DNA of 64,000 bases from Rhizobium sp. 18065 (GCF_902706095.1 NZ_CACSJP010000004.1:310001-374000), one strand, 5' to 3'; shown: positions 8,709-17,123, numbered from the stretch's first letter. Program-made: numbers and translations. The notes: a model not told the origin generated them from the sequence alone.

Positions 8709-9180
8709 GCACACGCTCCGGCACAAGCCGCTCGGTGGCAAGCGCCTGGTTCGAATAGCGCCGGTCGCCGGTCACCTCGCGGCCGATCCATTCCGGCTGG
8801 CGTGGCTGGTCGGTTTCCGACTGCATTTCGACCTCGGCAATCACCAGTCCGCGATAGGCGCCCTCGAAGACGTCGATCTCCCAGGTGAAGCCATGATAGT
8901 CGACGGTGTAGCGGGTTTTTTCGATGACGTTGCCCTGGGCAAACTCGATCATTTCCAGCGCATCGTCATGCGGGATCGCATATTCGAATTCATCGCGGGT
9001 TATCGTGCCGCTGCCGAACTTGATCGTCAGCTTGGCCGAAAGGTTGTCGCTGGTGCGGACCCGTACGGAACGATCCGTATCCACAGCCAGGTAGGCCTGA
9101 CGCAGACTGGTCTGGGAGGCGACATTCTGCCGCCAATTGTCGTTGCGAACCAGAAACTTGCGCTCAATTTCCTTGGCCAT
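8692..9180 (-). CDS. CYTH domain protein (triphosphate tunnel metalloenzyme)
   Basis: 162 residues starting MAKEIERKFLV. The ExExK signature of the CYTH/TTM family (EIERK) is at the extreme N-terminus, so the start at 9180 is preferred over the ATG 9 bp upstream. RVRTSDN, KLTIK, EFEYAI, KTRYTV, WEIDVFEGAYRGLVIAEVE supply the alternating charged strands of the tunnel. Relatives hydrolyse inorganic triphosphate (PPPase) or, less often, make cAMP. It overlaps the following CHAD gene by 17 bp, so the two are co-translated. It is divergent from eda. Confidence 0.9.
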   Translation of the reverse strand: MAKEIERKFLVRNDNWRQNVASQTSLRQAYLAVDTDRSVRVRTSDNLSAKLTIKFGSGTITRDEFEYAIPHDDALEMIEFAQGNVIEKTRYTVDYHGFTWEIDVFEGAYRGLVIAEVEMQSETDQPRQPEWIGREVTGDRRYSNQALATERLVPERVHAISH

Positions 9181-9336
9181 GGTACTCATGCTCCGAAAAG
9201 ACGCCGACGGGCGTAACCTAGCGCAAGTCGTCAGGTTGGCAACCGGTAAAGCGTCCGCGCGCGCATTTGTCTCGACATCGAGGCGGCTGCGCGGTACTGA
9301 AACAGGAAATCTAATCGTTTTAAGAGGCCTCCGATC

Positions 9337-9975
9337 ATGGGCGATAAAACCGCAAAACTGCTCTCCACCCTGAAGCTTCAGCCGGTCGTTCCTGTGCTGA
9401 TCATCGACGATGCGGATACCGCCGTGCCGCTCGCCAGAGCACTGGTTGCCGGTGGTCTGAAGGCGATCGAGATCACGCTGCGCACGGATGCTGCGCTTGA
9501 AGCCGTCCGCCGCGTGGCCGCCGAAGTCGAGGGTGCTGTCGTCGGTGCCGGAACGATCCTCAATGCCAAGCATTTCGAGGCGGCCGTCGCTGCCGGCTCA
9601 AAGTTCATCGTCAGCCCGGGCACCACGCAGGAACTGCTGGACGCTGCCCGCGCATCCGATATTCCGCTGCTGCCGGGTGCCGCCACGGCGTCGGAAGTCA
9701 TGGCGCTGCGTGAAGAGGGCTATCAGGTTCTGAAATTCTTCCCCGCCGAGCAGGCTGGTGGCGCCGCCTACCTCAAGTCGCTGTCTTCGCCGCTTGCCGG
9801 CACCCTGTTTTGCCCGACCGGCGGCATTTCGCTGAAGAATGCCAAGGACTATCTGTCGCTGCCGAACGTCGTCTGCGTCGGTGGGTCGTGGGTTGCGCCG
9901 AAGGAACTGGTCGCTGCGGGCGACTGGGCCGGCATCACCAAGCTCGCGGCCGAGGCCTTTGCGCTGAGAGGTTGA
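9337..9975 (+). CDS. eda: 2-dehydro-3-deoxy-phosphogluconate (KDPG) aldolase
   Basis: Last enzyme of the Entner-Doudoroff pathway, the main sugar route in rhizobia; splits KDPG into pyruvate and glyceraldehyde-3-phosphate. 212 residues, the usual length. Family motifs seen: PVLIIDD, the catalytic Glu in IEITLRT (about residue 45), [24 protein letters not shown], the Schiff-base Lys in LKFFPAE (about 133) and FCPTGGI for phosphate binding. The gene stands alone, with a T-tailed terminator 15 bp downstream; edd and zwf are not in the window. Confidence 0.95.
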   Translation: MGDKTAKLLSTLKLQPVVPVLIIDDADTAVPLARALVAGGLKAIEITLRTDAALEAVRRVAAEVEGAVVGAGTILNAKHFEAAVAAGSKFIVSPGTTQELLDAARASDIPLLPGAATASEVMALREEGYQVLKFFPAEQAGGAAYLKSLSSPLAGTLFCPTGGISLKNAKDYLSLPNVVCVGGSWVAPKELVAAGDWAGITKLAAEAFALRG

Positions 9976-9989
9976 GCCTTTTCCTCTTT

Positions 9990-10014
9990 GCCGGACCGGC
10001 AGGTCCGGCATATT
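9990..10014 (+). terminator. rho-independent terminator after eda
   Basis: GCCGGAC-CGGCAG-GTCCGGC stem of 7 bp followed by the T-rich ATATTTCTTT, 15 bp after the eda stop. Confidence 0.8.
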
Positions 10015-10089
10015 TCTTTGAACCGTCTTTGTAATCTGATCATCGGCTCCTTATCTACCGGTCTCGATAGACGGCCAAAGGAGACCGCC

Positions 10090-10788
10090 ATGTTTGATGC
10101 AAAGAAGCTGCTGGATCAATTTCTGGGCTCGCAGATGCCCGGAACCAATGGAAGCGTGAGGAAAGGCGCCGGCGATGTTGTCGGGCTTGCCAAGTCCAAT
10201 CCGCTGGCCACTGGCGCGATCGCTGCCGTGCTGCTTGGCTCAAAGACCGGTCGCAATCTGGCCGGTAGTGCGGTCAAGCTCGGTGGTCTCGCGGTGATCG
10301 CGGGCCTCGGCTATCAGGCCTACAAGAATTACCAGGCCGGTCAGGCGCCCGAGCCGACCCAGTCGCTGCCGGAGCTTCTGCCGCCGCCGTCCGACTCACC
10401 CTTCAGCCCTGATGCTGCCATCCAGAGCGAGGACTTTGCCCTTGCGCTGGTGCGCGCGATGATCGCTGCCGCCAAGGCTGATGGCCATATCGACGACAGC
10501 GAACGCAGCCGGATCATGGACAAGGTTCAACTGTCCGGTATCGGTTCGGAGGCCGAAGCCTTCATTCGCACCGAGCTTGCCAATCCGACCGATCTCGACG
10601 CCATGGTTTCCGCCGCCCGCACCGAGGAGCAGAAGGTCGAACTCTATACTGCCTCGCGCCTGGCGATCGACCCGGACACGCGGGCCGAGCGCGGCTATCT
10701 CGACATGCTGGCCGGTCGTCTCGGCTTGGCCGATGCGCTGGTCGATCACATCGAGGCAACTGTTTCGGCGGCCAAGGTCCAGGCCTGA
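10090..10788 (+). CDS. DUF533 / TerB-like protein (YebE family)
   Basis: 232 residues from ATG 10090, preceded by AAAGGAG. The N-terminal part MFDAKKLLDQFLGS is followed by a Gly/Ala-rich hydrophobic segment (about 45-78, AIAAVLLGSKTGR and GGLAVIAGLGYQAYKNY), probably membrane-associated. A Pro-rich linker (about 80-105) follows. The C-terminal domain (about 115-230) has ALVRAMIAAAKADGHIDDSE, the TerB-like helical motif with the acidic DGxxDxxE loop. The function of DUF533 proteins is unknown; links to envelope or metal stress are only by family. A 6-bp hairpin (10788-10801) overlaps the stop region. Confidence 0.85.
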   Translation: MFDAKKLLDQFLGSQMPGTNGSVRKGAGDVVGLAKSNPLATGAIAAVLLGSKTGRNLAGSAVKLGGLAVIAGLGYQAYKNYQAGQAPEPTQSLPELLPPPSDSPFSPDAAIQSEDFALALVRAMIAAAKADGHIDDSERSRIMDKVQLSGIGSEAEAFIRTELANPTDLDAMVSAARTEEQKVELYTASRLAIDPDTRAERGYLDMLAGRLGLADALVDHIEATVSAAKVQA

Positions 10789-10877
10789 CCGCTCCAGCGG
10801 TGAACGCAACATGCTGGCCGGTTGCCTTTGACGGGCGGCTGGCCTAAGCGTTGGCGATCGACCAATGAGAGGCGAGC

Positions 10878-11603
10878 ATGCGCGATCTTTCCACGTTCAA
10901 AGGGTGCCCGGCACCCCAGGGTGTCCGGCTTGAGGGCCGCTTCGTCACGCTTGAGTCCTATGACCGCGAGCAGCATCTGAAGGCGCTGTGGGACGGGCTT
11001 GGTGGCATGGCGATCAATCCGCTGCTCACCTATTTCACTCAGCCCGATTTTGCCGGCATCGAGGATTTCGATGCCTGGCTGACCGGCGTACAGACCAAGG
11101 GCGGCTGGGTAACCCTAGTGTTTCGCGACAAGAAGAGCGGCCAGATCGTCGGCATGGCAAACTACATGCGCGCCGATCCGGCCAATGGCGTGGTCGAAGT
11201 CGGTGGTGTGGCGCATGGTCCGGCGATGAGCCGCACGCCGATTGCAACCGAAGTGCATTATCTGATGGCGCGGCATGTCTTCGACGATCTCGGATATCGT
11301 CGCTACGAGTGGAAATGCCACAACGAAAACCAGCCGAGCAAGACGACGGCGGTGCGTTACGGCTTTACCTTCGAAGGCATTTTCCGCCAGCACATGCTGT
11401 CGAAAGGCCAGAATCGCGATACCGCTTGGTTCTCGATCATCGACGGCGAATGGCCGCTGGTGAAGGCAGGGTTCGAGGCCTGGCTTTCGCCGGAAAACTT
11501 TGATGATGCCGGCCAGCAGATCCGCCGGCTTGAAGACATTCGCAACCAGATCAGCCAGGGCCAGATTGGCCAAGGCCAGACCAGCCAGGGAGTGCCGGCA
11601 TGA
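10878..11603 (+). CDS. GNAT-family acetyltransferase (RimJ/RimL type)
   Basis: 241 residues, start ATG 10878 after GAGAGGCGAG. The beginning GVRLEGRFVTLESYDREQHLKALWDGL is the usual RimJ/RimL N-terminal strand-helix. The core has IVGMANYMRADPANGVVEVGGVAHGP, then helices with IATEVHYLMARHVFDDLGYRRYEWKCHNENQPSK. The latter is the acetyl-CoA/Asn-x-x-S segment of ribosomal-protein-like N-acetyltransferases. The C-terminus ends in Gln/Gly-rich repeats (QISQGQIGQGQTSQGVPA), low complexity and unusual. It overlaps the next small gene by 4 bp. Substrate unknown. Confidence 0.85.
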   Translation: MRDLSTFKGCPAPQGVRLEGRFVTLESYDREQHLKALWDGLGGMAINPLLTYFTQPDFAGIEDFDAWLTGVQTKGGWVTLVFRDKKSGQIVGMANYMRADPANGVVEVGGVAHGPAMSRTPIATEVHYLMARHVFDDLGYRRYEWKCHNENQPSKTTAVRYGFTFEGIFRQHMLSKGQNRDTAWFSIIDGEWPLVKAGFEAWLSPENFDDAGQQIRRLEDIRNQISQGQIGQGQTSQGVPA

Positions 11604-11821
11604 GCGAGGCGAAGAACAACGACCGCTCTACAGCCATTGCTGCTGCCCTGGTCTTGCTTGGTTTCGGTGCCGTGCTTCTCGGCTTGCCGACCATCGTTCT
11701 GTGGATCGGCAACTATTCACCGGCGCTGGCCGCGGTTGTCGGTACAGTCGGCATCATGTCCTTCTTCCTGGTGCTCTGGCTTCGCGCCCGCTACCAGCGC
11801 AACCATCCGACAAAAGACTGA
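11600..11821 (+). CDS. small two-helix membrane protein
   Basis: 73 residues, overlapping the acetyltransferase gene by ATGA. Two hydrophobic segments (about residues 10-30, AIAAALVLLGFGAVLLGLP, and 38-60, AALAAVVGTVGIMSFFLVLW) are followed by a basic tail RARYQRN. No family recognised. Coupled translation implies a shared role with the acetyltransferase, but nothing more can be said. The stop is only 3 bp from the convergent stop of the NicO gene. Confidence 0.7.
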   Translation: MSEAKNNDRSTAIAAALVLLGFGAVLLGLPTIVLWIGNYSPALAAVVGTVGIMSFFLVLWLRARYQRNHPTKD

Positions 11822-11824
11822 AGG

Positions 11825-12952
11825 CTAAGGCTGCAGGGCCGCAGCCAGGAGTATGGCTCCCAACAGGATGACCACAAGCGCGCCGCCGATCTCGATGGCG
11901 GCCGAGATATAATGTGCCTTGGACGATTGTGGTCCGGAGAGGCGGATCGCCATCGCCTTTGCGCCGACGGCCAGGCTTGCAAGGATCGAAACGGTGATCG
12001 CGGTGCCGAGCGCCATGGCGAGTACGGATAAAACACCGCCGAGATAAAGCCCGTTCAAAAGCGCGAATGTCATGACCAGCAGGGCGCCCGAACAGGGGCG
12101 CAGGCCGACGGCAATGATGGCAGCCCAGGCGGCACGCAGGTCGAAGCGCTGGCCTGATAGCATTTTCGGATCGGGAACATGGGCAATGCCACATTCGACG
12201 CAGACCGAACCCGGTGCGAGGGCGTCATGATCATGGGCGATCGCTTGCGCCTGGAAGCGTGACGGACTTGCCTTGGCACGCGGTGTATTGCTTGATGCCG
12301 GCGCAAAGAGGCTGGCTGTGGCGCCACTCTCGATGCCGGTCGCGGCAACCGGGCTATCGAACAGGCTGGCGCTGACGCTTGCGGACAGGGGGCTCGCCTG
12401 TCGTAGCATGGTCCTCAACTTGCGGACCAGCAGCCAGCTGCCGAACAGGATGATCATGACATAACTGCCGATCTCCAGTGCCTGGGTGGCGTCGGTCATG
12501 CTGATCGTCGTGCCGCGCAGGGCGAGATAGGCGAGGGCCACGACGGCGATCGCGACGGCCGCCTGCAGGAAGGCCGAGGCAAACGAGATCGCGATGCCGC
12601 GGCGCAACTCCACTTCGTTGGCGAGCAGATAGGAGGAGATCACCGCCTTGCCATGGCCGGGACCTGCGGCATGGAAAATACCATAGGCAAACGACAGGCC
12701 GACGAGGCCGGTCAATTGCCATGGATCGTCGCGCATCGCCTTCAATGAGCCGGTCAGGGCGCGGTAGAAGGCCTGCTGGTGGGTGTTGATCCAGACGAGC
12801 CATCCGGCGAAGGGACCGCTTGGCTGGAACGAGGGTTCGGCCGTTCCCACACCGAGAGGGGACGCGGCATGGGCATAGCCTGTCGCCAGCACCAGCGCGG
12901 TTGCAAGCAGCGCAAACGCTGTCAGGCGTTTTGCCTCGACCCTGCTCAGCAT
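11825..12952 (-). CDS. NicO-family nickel/cobalt transporter
   Basis: 375 residues. An N-terminal signal-like segment (MLSRVEAKRLTAFALLATALVL) is followed by a periplasmic stretch and six or so membrane helices. The motif YGIFHAAGPGHGKAVISSY matches the HX4D-like/GPGHG region of NicO (RcnA/HoxN-like) proteins. LRPCSGALLVMTFALLNG is the second conserved helix. A central loop (about 185-260) has HDHD and Cys pairs (SVCVECGIAH), likely a metal-sensing or guiding loop. It overlaps the upstream DUF1007 gene by 7 bp, a constant partnership in proteobacteria. Direction of transport (uptake or export) is not clear from sequence. Confidence 0.87.
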   Translation of the reverse strand: MLSRVEAKRLTAFALLATALVLATGYAHAASPLGVGTAEPSFQPSGPFAGWLVWINTHQQAFYRALTGSLKAMRDDPWQLTGLVGLSFAYGIFHAAGPGHGKAVISSYLLANEVELRRGIAISFASAFLQAAVAIAVVALAYLALRGTTISMTDATQALEIGSYVMIILFGSWLLVRKLRTMLRQASPLSASVSASLFDSPVAATGIESGATASLFAPASSNTPRAKASPSRFQAQAIAHDHDALAPGSVCVECGIAHVPDPKMLSGQRFDLRAAWAAIIAVGLRPCSGALLVMTFALLNGLYLGGVLSVLAMALGTAITVSILASLAVGAKAMAIRLSGPQSSKAHYISAAIEIGGALVVILLGAILLAAALQP

Positions 12953-13599
12953 GTCACTTCCATCCGCGTGGCAAACAGCTTGGCCATGTCGGTGCCAGCC
13001 GGATCATTGAAGAAGGCATCCGTCAGCGTACTCTGGTTCTGGGCCAGCACCTCGTCTGCATCCGGGCGCACGACCGTGTGCTTGCAACCGGCGAAGCCCT
13101 TGCCTTCGACGAGGATGTCTTCGTCCTTGGCAAAATCGATCGCGGTATACAGGGTCGGATCATGGACGCCGAAGCTCATCTTTCCGCCGATCTTCAAGGG
13201 TTGGGCGGGTTTGGCGACGAAGAACACGAGAAGCTGGTTATCCTTAAAATCGACGTTGAAGACTTCCGGCTTCGAGACCGGGCTGTTTGCGCCGTCCTTG
13301 CTGATAAAGGTGAAATAGCCATAGTCGGCGAGCGACTCGCGGATCGTGTTGGCGATTTCGGTCAGTTCGGAGTGGTCGAGCTTCAGGTCGCTGTTGGTGT
13401 CGAAATCCATCAGGACGCTGGAGGAAAAGACATCGTCGAAGCGCCAGACATTGCGCAGTTCCTTGACCGTTCCGTCATCGTTGGCGATGATTTCCAGTCT
13501 GGCCTCGGCAAAGACATGCGGATGCGACAGGGCAGGGGCCGCCGATATCAGCGCCAGCAAGCCCGTGCATAATCCGAGGCGTTTCCTCATTGCGTCCAT
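12946..13599 (-). CDS. DUF1007 periplasmic protein, partner of NicO
   Basis: 217 residues from 13599, or 214 from the ATG at 13590 which has the better-spaced AGGAAAGGG. A signal peptide (MRKRLGLCTGLLALISAAPALS) is followed directly by HPHVFAEARLEI, so the mature protein would start with His-Pro-His. This is common in DUF1007 proteins and suggests metal binding. The body has WRFDDVFSSSVLMDFDTNSD, with an acidic EF-hand-like loop DTNSDLKLD near residue 70. It is encoded just upstream of, and overlapping, the NicO gene, so a role in delivering metal to or from the transporter is likely (inference). Confidence 0.82.
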   Translation of the reverse strand: MDAMRKRLGLCTGLLALISAAPALSHPHVFAEARLEIIANDDGTVKELRNVWRFDDVFSSSVLMDFDTNSDLKLDHSELTEIANTIRESLADYGYFTFISKDGANSPVSKPEVFNVDFKDNQLLVFFVAKPAQPLKIGGKMSFGVHDPTLYTAIDFAKDEDILVEGKGFAGCKHTVVRPDADEVLAQNQSTLTDAFFNDPAGTDMAKLFATRMEVTC

Positions 13600-13706
13600 T
13601 CCCTTTCCTGCCCCTTTTCCGCGCCCGCTTTCAATGCCGTTTTCTGTCTGACGATTGGGACGGAAGTGGGACTACGGTCCCTCCGCCTTATTCCAATGCG
13701 TTAGGG

Positions 13707-14600
13707 TCAGCCGTTGCGCTTGAACCAGGCGTGCAGATAATCGACGAAGGCACGGACCTTGGCCGGCAGGTAGCGGCGATGCGGGTAGACGGCATAGATG
13801 CCGCGGTCCTTGGCGATGTAGTCATCGAACAGCGACACCAGTTCGCCCGAGACTATATAAGGACGGGCGATAAAGTCCGGGATCATCGCCACGCCCAGAC
13901 CGGCACGCGCCGCCCTCAGTGTCGCCTGTGGGCTGTTGACCTCGAGCGGACCGCTGACATTGACCGTAAGCGTGCTGCCATCGGTTTCGATGAAGCGCAG
14001 GCTGTTATGCGAGCGGCTGTTGGTATCGATCAAAAAGGGGATGCGCGACAATTCCGACGGGTGGACGAGCGGAGCATGCTTTGCGACAAATTCGGGCGTG
14101 GCGCAGGCATAGACGCGAAAATCCGAGATCTTGCGGGCGATCATGGCCGAATCATCCAGCTTAGTGATGCGGATGCCCAGATCGAATCCCTCTTCGATCA
14201 AATCGACGAATCGGTCTTCCGCGACGATCTCCAGGGAGAGATCCGGGTTTTCCTTGGCGAAATCGATCAGCGATTGCCCGATCTCCGCATCGATGAAGGT
14301 TCGGGGCAGCGTGACCTTCAGCTTGCCCTTCAGGTCGGCATTATTCTCGCGCACAAGGTCGGCCAAGTTATCGATTTCCTTGAGGATATCGGCAGCCGTG
14401 CGATAGTAGGTGTGGCCGGCCTCGGTCATCGAAAACTGTCGAGTGGTGCGGTTCAGCAGCAGCGCGCCGAGTTCATCTTCGAGTTCGCGGACATATTTGG
14501 ACAGCAAAGCCTTGGACCGGCCGGTCTTGCGTGCCGCAGCGGAAAAGCCTTCCGCTTCAACCACATCGATAAAGGCGCGAATGCGCGTCAGCGTGTCCAT
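13707..14600 (-). CDS. LysR-family transcriptional regulator
   Basis: 297 residues from MDTLTRIRAF at 14600, with GAGGGG about 10 bp upstream. The N-terminal winged helix-turn-helix (FIDVVEAEGFSAAARKTGRSKALLSKYVRELE) is classic. The effector domain contains KLKVTLPRTF, LSLEIVAEDRFVDLIEEGFDLGIRIT and GLGVAMIPDFIA. This belongs to the DsdC/CrgA-like subgroup with no clear effector. It is divergent from odc2, but 560 bp of leader lies between them. It is upstream of the DUF1007/NicO genes on the same strand. Its target is unknown. Confidence 0.88.
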   Translation of the reverse strand: MDTLTRIRAFIDVVEAEGFSAAARKTGRSKALLSKYVRELEDELGALLLNRTTRQFSMTEAGHTYYRTAADILKEIDNLADLVRENNADLKGKLKVTLPRTFIDAEIGQSLIDFAKENPDLSLEIVAEDRFVDLIEEGFDLGIRITKLDDSAMIARKISDFRVYACATPEFVAKHAPLVHPSELSRIPFLIDTNSRSHNSLRFIETDGSTLTVNVSGPLEVNSPQATLRAARAGLGVAMIPDFIARPYIVSGELVSLFDDYIAKDRGIYAVYPHRRYLPAKVRAFVDYLHAWFKRNG

Positions 14601-14705
14601 GATGCCAAATCCCCTCAAATTTAGCCGGATTGTGAACGCATGGGGCTGATTGTTCAATAAATATCGGTGTTTTGACTAAAAATGGGGCCCGGGATGAAAA
14701 ACCGC

Positions 14706-14734
14706 TTGATTATGACGTCGGGGTTTCTTATCTC
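14706..14734 (+). promoter_or_regulatory. probable sigma-70 promoter of the odc2 leader
   Basis: TTGATT (14706-14711), a 17-bp spacer and TATCTC (14729-14734). Transcription would start near 14741, giving a leader of about 420 nt before odc2, in line with the structured RNA expected here. Confidence 0.4.
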
Positions 14735-14740
14735 CCGTTC

Positions 14741-15159
14741 AGCCCAAAGTCGCACGTGCCCGTGTGTGTCCGCCGACCCTCGAAATGGGATTTATCCCTA
14801 AGGTGAGGTCATCGGTAAGGTACCTGGAACTAACCCCTCCAGTCGCTATTCCGGCCAACCGGAAAATGCGAGGACATACGAAGCAACGACGGTGCGGGCC
14901 TTTTTGTTCTCTCCCGGCTTTCCATCAGCCGGGGATTCTGAAGAGGCACACCATCATTGCCGGAAGTGCGGTCGGGTTCTCCCTCCAATCCATGGCAGAC
15001 AAAGCCGGATCAATGTTCTTGGCGGAGCGTTGATTCACAATTCGCGCGTCGAGCGTATGCACGGTATCGGTGTCTCCACCGACTGATGCCGTCGTGTATT
15101 CTCGTATGCCCTTTGTCCTTCGGATTTATCCGAAGCTTGGAACTGTAGGGAATACAACG
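14741..15159 (+). ncRNA. long structured 5' leader of odc2, probable speF-type RNA element
   Basis: About 420 nt without a good ORF precede the ornithine decarboxylase gene. Visible hairpins: TTCCGG-CCAA-CCGGAA (14849-14864), CCCGGCT-N7-AGCCGGG (14913-14933), and CTTCGGA-TTTA-TCCGAAG (15118-15135). The stretch GCGGGCCTTTTTGTTCT near 14895 precedes the second hairpin. The alphaproteobacterial speF motif is a roughly 400-nt element described upstream of ornithine decarboxylase genes, and the length and position fit. I did not check it against the covariance model, so the name is an inference. Alternatively the leader could hold a short arrest peptide. Confidence 0.55.
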
Positions 15160-16293
15160 ATGACCACTGCCCGCATCCTCGACTTCATCAACACCCGACG
15201 TCCCGAAGGTCCCTGCCTCGTGGTTGATCTCGACGTCGTGCGCGATAATTTCGGCGCCTTCCGTCACGCCCTGCCGGACAGTGCTATCTATTATGCCGTG
15301 AAGGCAAATCCGTCGCCGGAAATCCTGTCGCTGCTCGCCTCGCTTGGCTCGAACTTCGACTGCGCTTCGGTTGCTGAAATCCAGATGGCGCTCGATGCCG
15401 GTGCATCGGCTGACCGGATCTCGTTCGGCAACACGATCAAGAAGGAGCGCGACATTGCACGTGCCTTCGCGCTCGGCGTCAACCTCTATGCGGTCGACAG
15501 CCATGAGGAAGTCGAAAAGCTTTCCCGTGCAGCCCCTGGCGCCCGTGTGTTCTGCCGCGTGCTCACCGATGGCGAAGGCGCCGAATGGCCGCTGTCGCGC
15601 AAGTTCGGTTGCGTGCCGCAGATGGCCGTCGATGTTCTGGTCTATGCGCATCAGCTGGGCCTGGAGAGCTTCGGCGTGTCCTTCCATGTCGGTTCGCAGA
15701 TGACCAAGGTCGATGCCTGGGACGGCGCTCTCGCAGACGCCAAGCGCGTGTTCAACTCGCTGGCCAAGCAGGGCATCGTTCTGAAGATGGTAAACATGGG
15801 TGGTGGTTTCCCGACCAAGTACCTGCGCGACATCCCGTCGGCAGAAGCTTATGGCCAGGCGATCGGCGCGTCGCTGAAGAAGCATTTCGGCAACAACATC
15901 CCGCAGACCATTATCGAGCCGGGTCGCGGCATGGTTGGCAATGCCGGCGTGATCAAGGCGGAAGTTGTTCTGATCTCGAAGAAGTCGGACAATGACGAAC
16001 ATCGCTGGGTCTTCCTCGACATCGGCAAGTTCGGCGGTCTGGCCGAGACCATGGACGAAGCGATCCGCTACCCGATCCGCACCGCGCATGACGCCGACGA
16101 GATGGAGCCCTGCGTTCTGGCCGGGCCGACCTGCGACAGCGCCGACGTGATGTATGAGAAGAACATGTATCCGCTGCCGATCTCACTTTCGATCGGTGAC
16201 GATGTTCTGATCGAAGGCACGGGCGCGTACACCACCACCTATTCGGCGGTGGCGTTCAACGGGTTCGAACCGCTGAAGTCCTACGTCATCTAA
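15160..16293 (+). CDS. odc2: group IV ornithine/lysine decarboxylase
   Basis: 377 residues starting MTTARILDF at 15160. PLP enzyme of the alanine-racemase-like fold that makes putrescine (or cadaverine) from ornithine (or lysine); it supplies homospermidine synthesis in rhizobia. Motifs: YYAVKANPSP with the PLP lysine K48, SFHVGSQ, MGGGFP for PLP phosphate, EPGRGMVGNAG, and the catalytic Cys in GPTCDSADV (C325) near the C-terminus. Upstream in-frame codons lack a ribosome site and would lie in the leader. A 9-bp GC hairpin (16308-16329) follows the stop. The gene is probably controlled through its long leader. Confidence 0.93.
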   Translation: MTTARILDFINTRRPEGPCLVVDLDVVRDNFGAFRHALPDSAIYYAVKANPSPEILSLLASLGSNFDCASVAEIQMALDAGASADRISFGNTIKKERDIARAFALGVNLYAVDSHEEVEKLSRAAPGARVFCRVLTDGEGAEWPLSRKFGCVPQMAVDVLVYAHQLGLESFGVSFHVGSQMTKVDAWDGALADAKRVFNSLAKQGIVLKMVNMGGGFPTKYLRDIPSAEAYGQAIGASLKKHFGNNIPQTIIEPGRGMVGNAGVIKAEVVLISKKSDNDEHRWVFLDIGKFGGLAETMDEAIRYPIRTAHDADEMEPCVLAGPTCDSADVMYEKNMYPLPISLSIGDDVLIEGTGAYTTTYSAVAFNGFEPLKSYVI

Positions 16294-16307
16294 GACGTCT
16301 GCGACGT

Positions 16308-16329
16308 CCGCGCCGGGATGCCGGCGCGG
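16308..16329. terminator. GC-rich hairpin between odc2 and the GNAT gene
   Basis: CCGCGCCGG-GATG-CCGGCGCGG, a perfect 9-bp stem with a 4-nt loop 14 bp after the odc2 stop. No T-run follows, so it may attenuate rather than stop transcription into the next gene, 44 bp downstream. Confidence 0.5.
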
Positions 16330-16373
16330 CAAATACACAATTTCCGCTAATCTTCTTGGTTCGGGAGGCCGAC

Positions 16374-16970
16374 ATGGCCGCTGTTCTGACGAGTGTGCGC
16401 GCATTTTTTGCGCAGGCACCTGCCTTTGTCATCGATAATGAAACGCCCGCGGATGTCGTGGCGCGCGAAAACCTGCTTGATCTGGCCATGGGTGCCGATC
16501 GTCGCACGAAATCATCGGAGAAGATCCGGCGCGGTCGCCTGCCGGCCGAAGGCCTGGCGCTGGTCGCGCGTGATCGGGATGGTCATGTGATCGGCACGGT
16601 GCGCCTGTGGAATATCGAGGCGGGCGTGAGCCGTGAAGGCCAGGTGATCCAGGCGTTGCTTCTCGGCCCGCTTGCCGTCGATCCTGCCCACGAGGGCAAG
16701 GGTATCGGCGCGGCGCTGATGCGGGCCAGCCTGTTGGAAGCCCGCAAGCGCGGCCACGGGGCGGTGCTTCTTGTCGGCGATGCATCCTATTATGAGCGCT
16801 TCGGCTTCTTTGCCGAGAGGACCCAGCATCTGGTGATGCCAGGCCCGTTTGCGCGCGAGCGGTTTCTGGCGATTGAACTGGTTGCCGGATGGCTGGAGGG
16901 CGCTGCCGGCATGGTGGTCGCTTGCGGCCGGGCGCTGTCGCACCCGACGGAGCAGCGCAAGGCGGCCTGA
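16374..16970 (+). CDS. GNAT-family N-acetyltransferase
   Basis: 198 residues starting at 16374 after GGGAGG. The GNAT core is clear: ALVARDRDGHVIGTVRLWN, then LLLGPLAVDPAHEGKGIGAALMRASL with the acetyl-CoA pyrophosphate loop (Q/R-x-x-G-x-G/A replaced by EGKGIG), and GDASYYERFGFF near the end. It resembles the predicted N-acetyltransferases (YhbS-like) found next to odc2 in rhizobia, so a polyamine link is possible but unproven. A strong terminator follows. Confidence 0.85.
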   Translation: MAAVLTSVRAFFAQAPAFVIDNETPADVVARENLLDLAMGADRRTKSSEKIRRGRLPAEGLALVARDRDGHVIGTVRLWNIEAGVSREGQVIQALLLGPLAVDPAHEGKGIGAALMRASLLEARKRGHGAVLLVGDASYYERFGFFAERTQHLVMPGPFARERFLAIELVAGWLEGAAGMVVACGRALSHPTEQRKAA

Positions 16971-16998
16971 CGGTTCCGTACTCGTCTTTATCGAAGAT

Positions 16999-17034
16999 GG
17001 CCCGGCGCGCGACTCACGCGTGCCGGGCCTTTTG
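16999..17034 (+). terminator. rho-independent terminator after the GNAT gene
   Basis: GGCCCGGCGCGCG-ACTCA-CGCGTGCCGGGCC, a 13-bp stem with one wobble, followed by TTTTGATTTTG. Confidence 0.88.
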
Positions 17035-17123
17035 ATTTTGCGGCCGTGCAGCGATGCCACGCTCCGAAGGTGGTTCGCCTGAATGCTACGTCATGTCCAG
17101 GCTTGCCAATCATCAAGGCTGGC

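Noticed and set aside
13600..13706. Metal or cobalamin riboswitch before the DUF1007/NicO genes
   Set aside because: Only a short hairpin (GGGAC-TACG-GTCCC, 13668-13681) is present, and the 107-bp space is too small for a cobalamin riboswitch.
14764..15033. 89-residue frame inside the odc2 leader as a protein gene
   Set aside because: No ribosome site or family pattern, and it overlaps the predicted RNA hairpins. A shorter regulatory peptide cannot be excluded.
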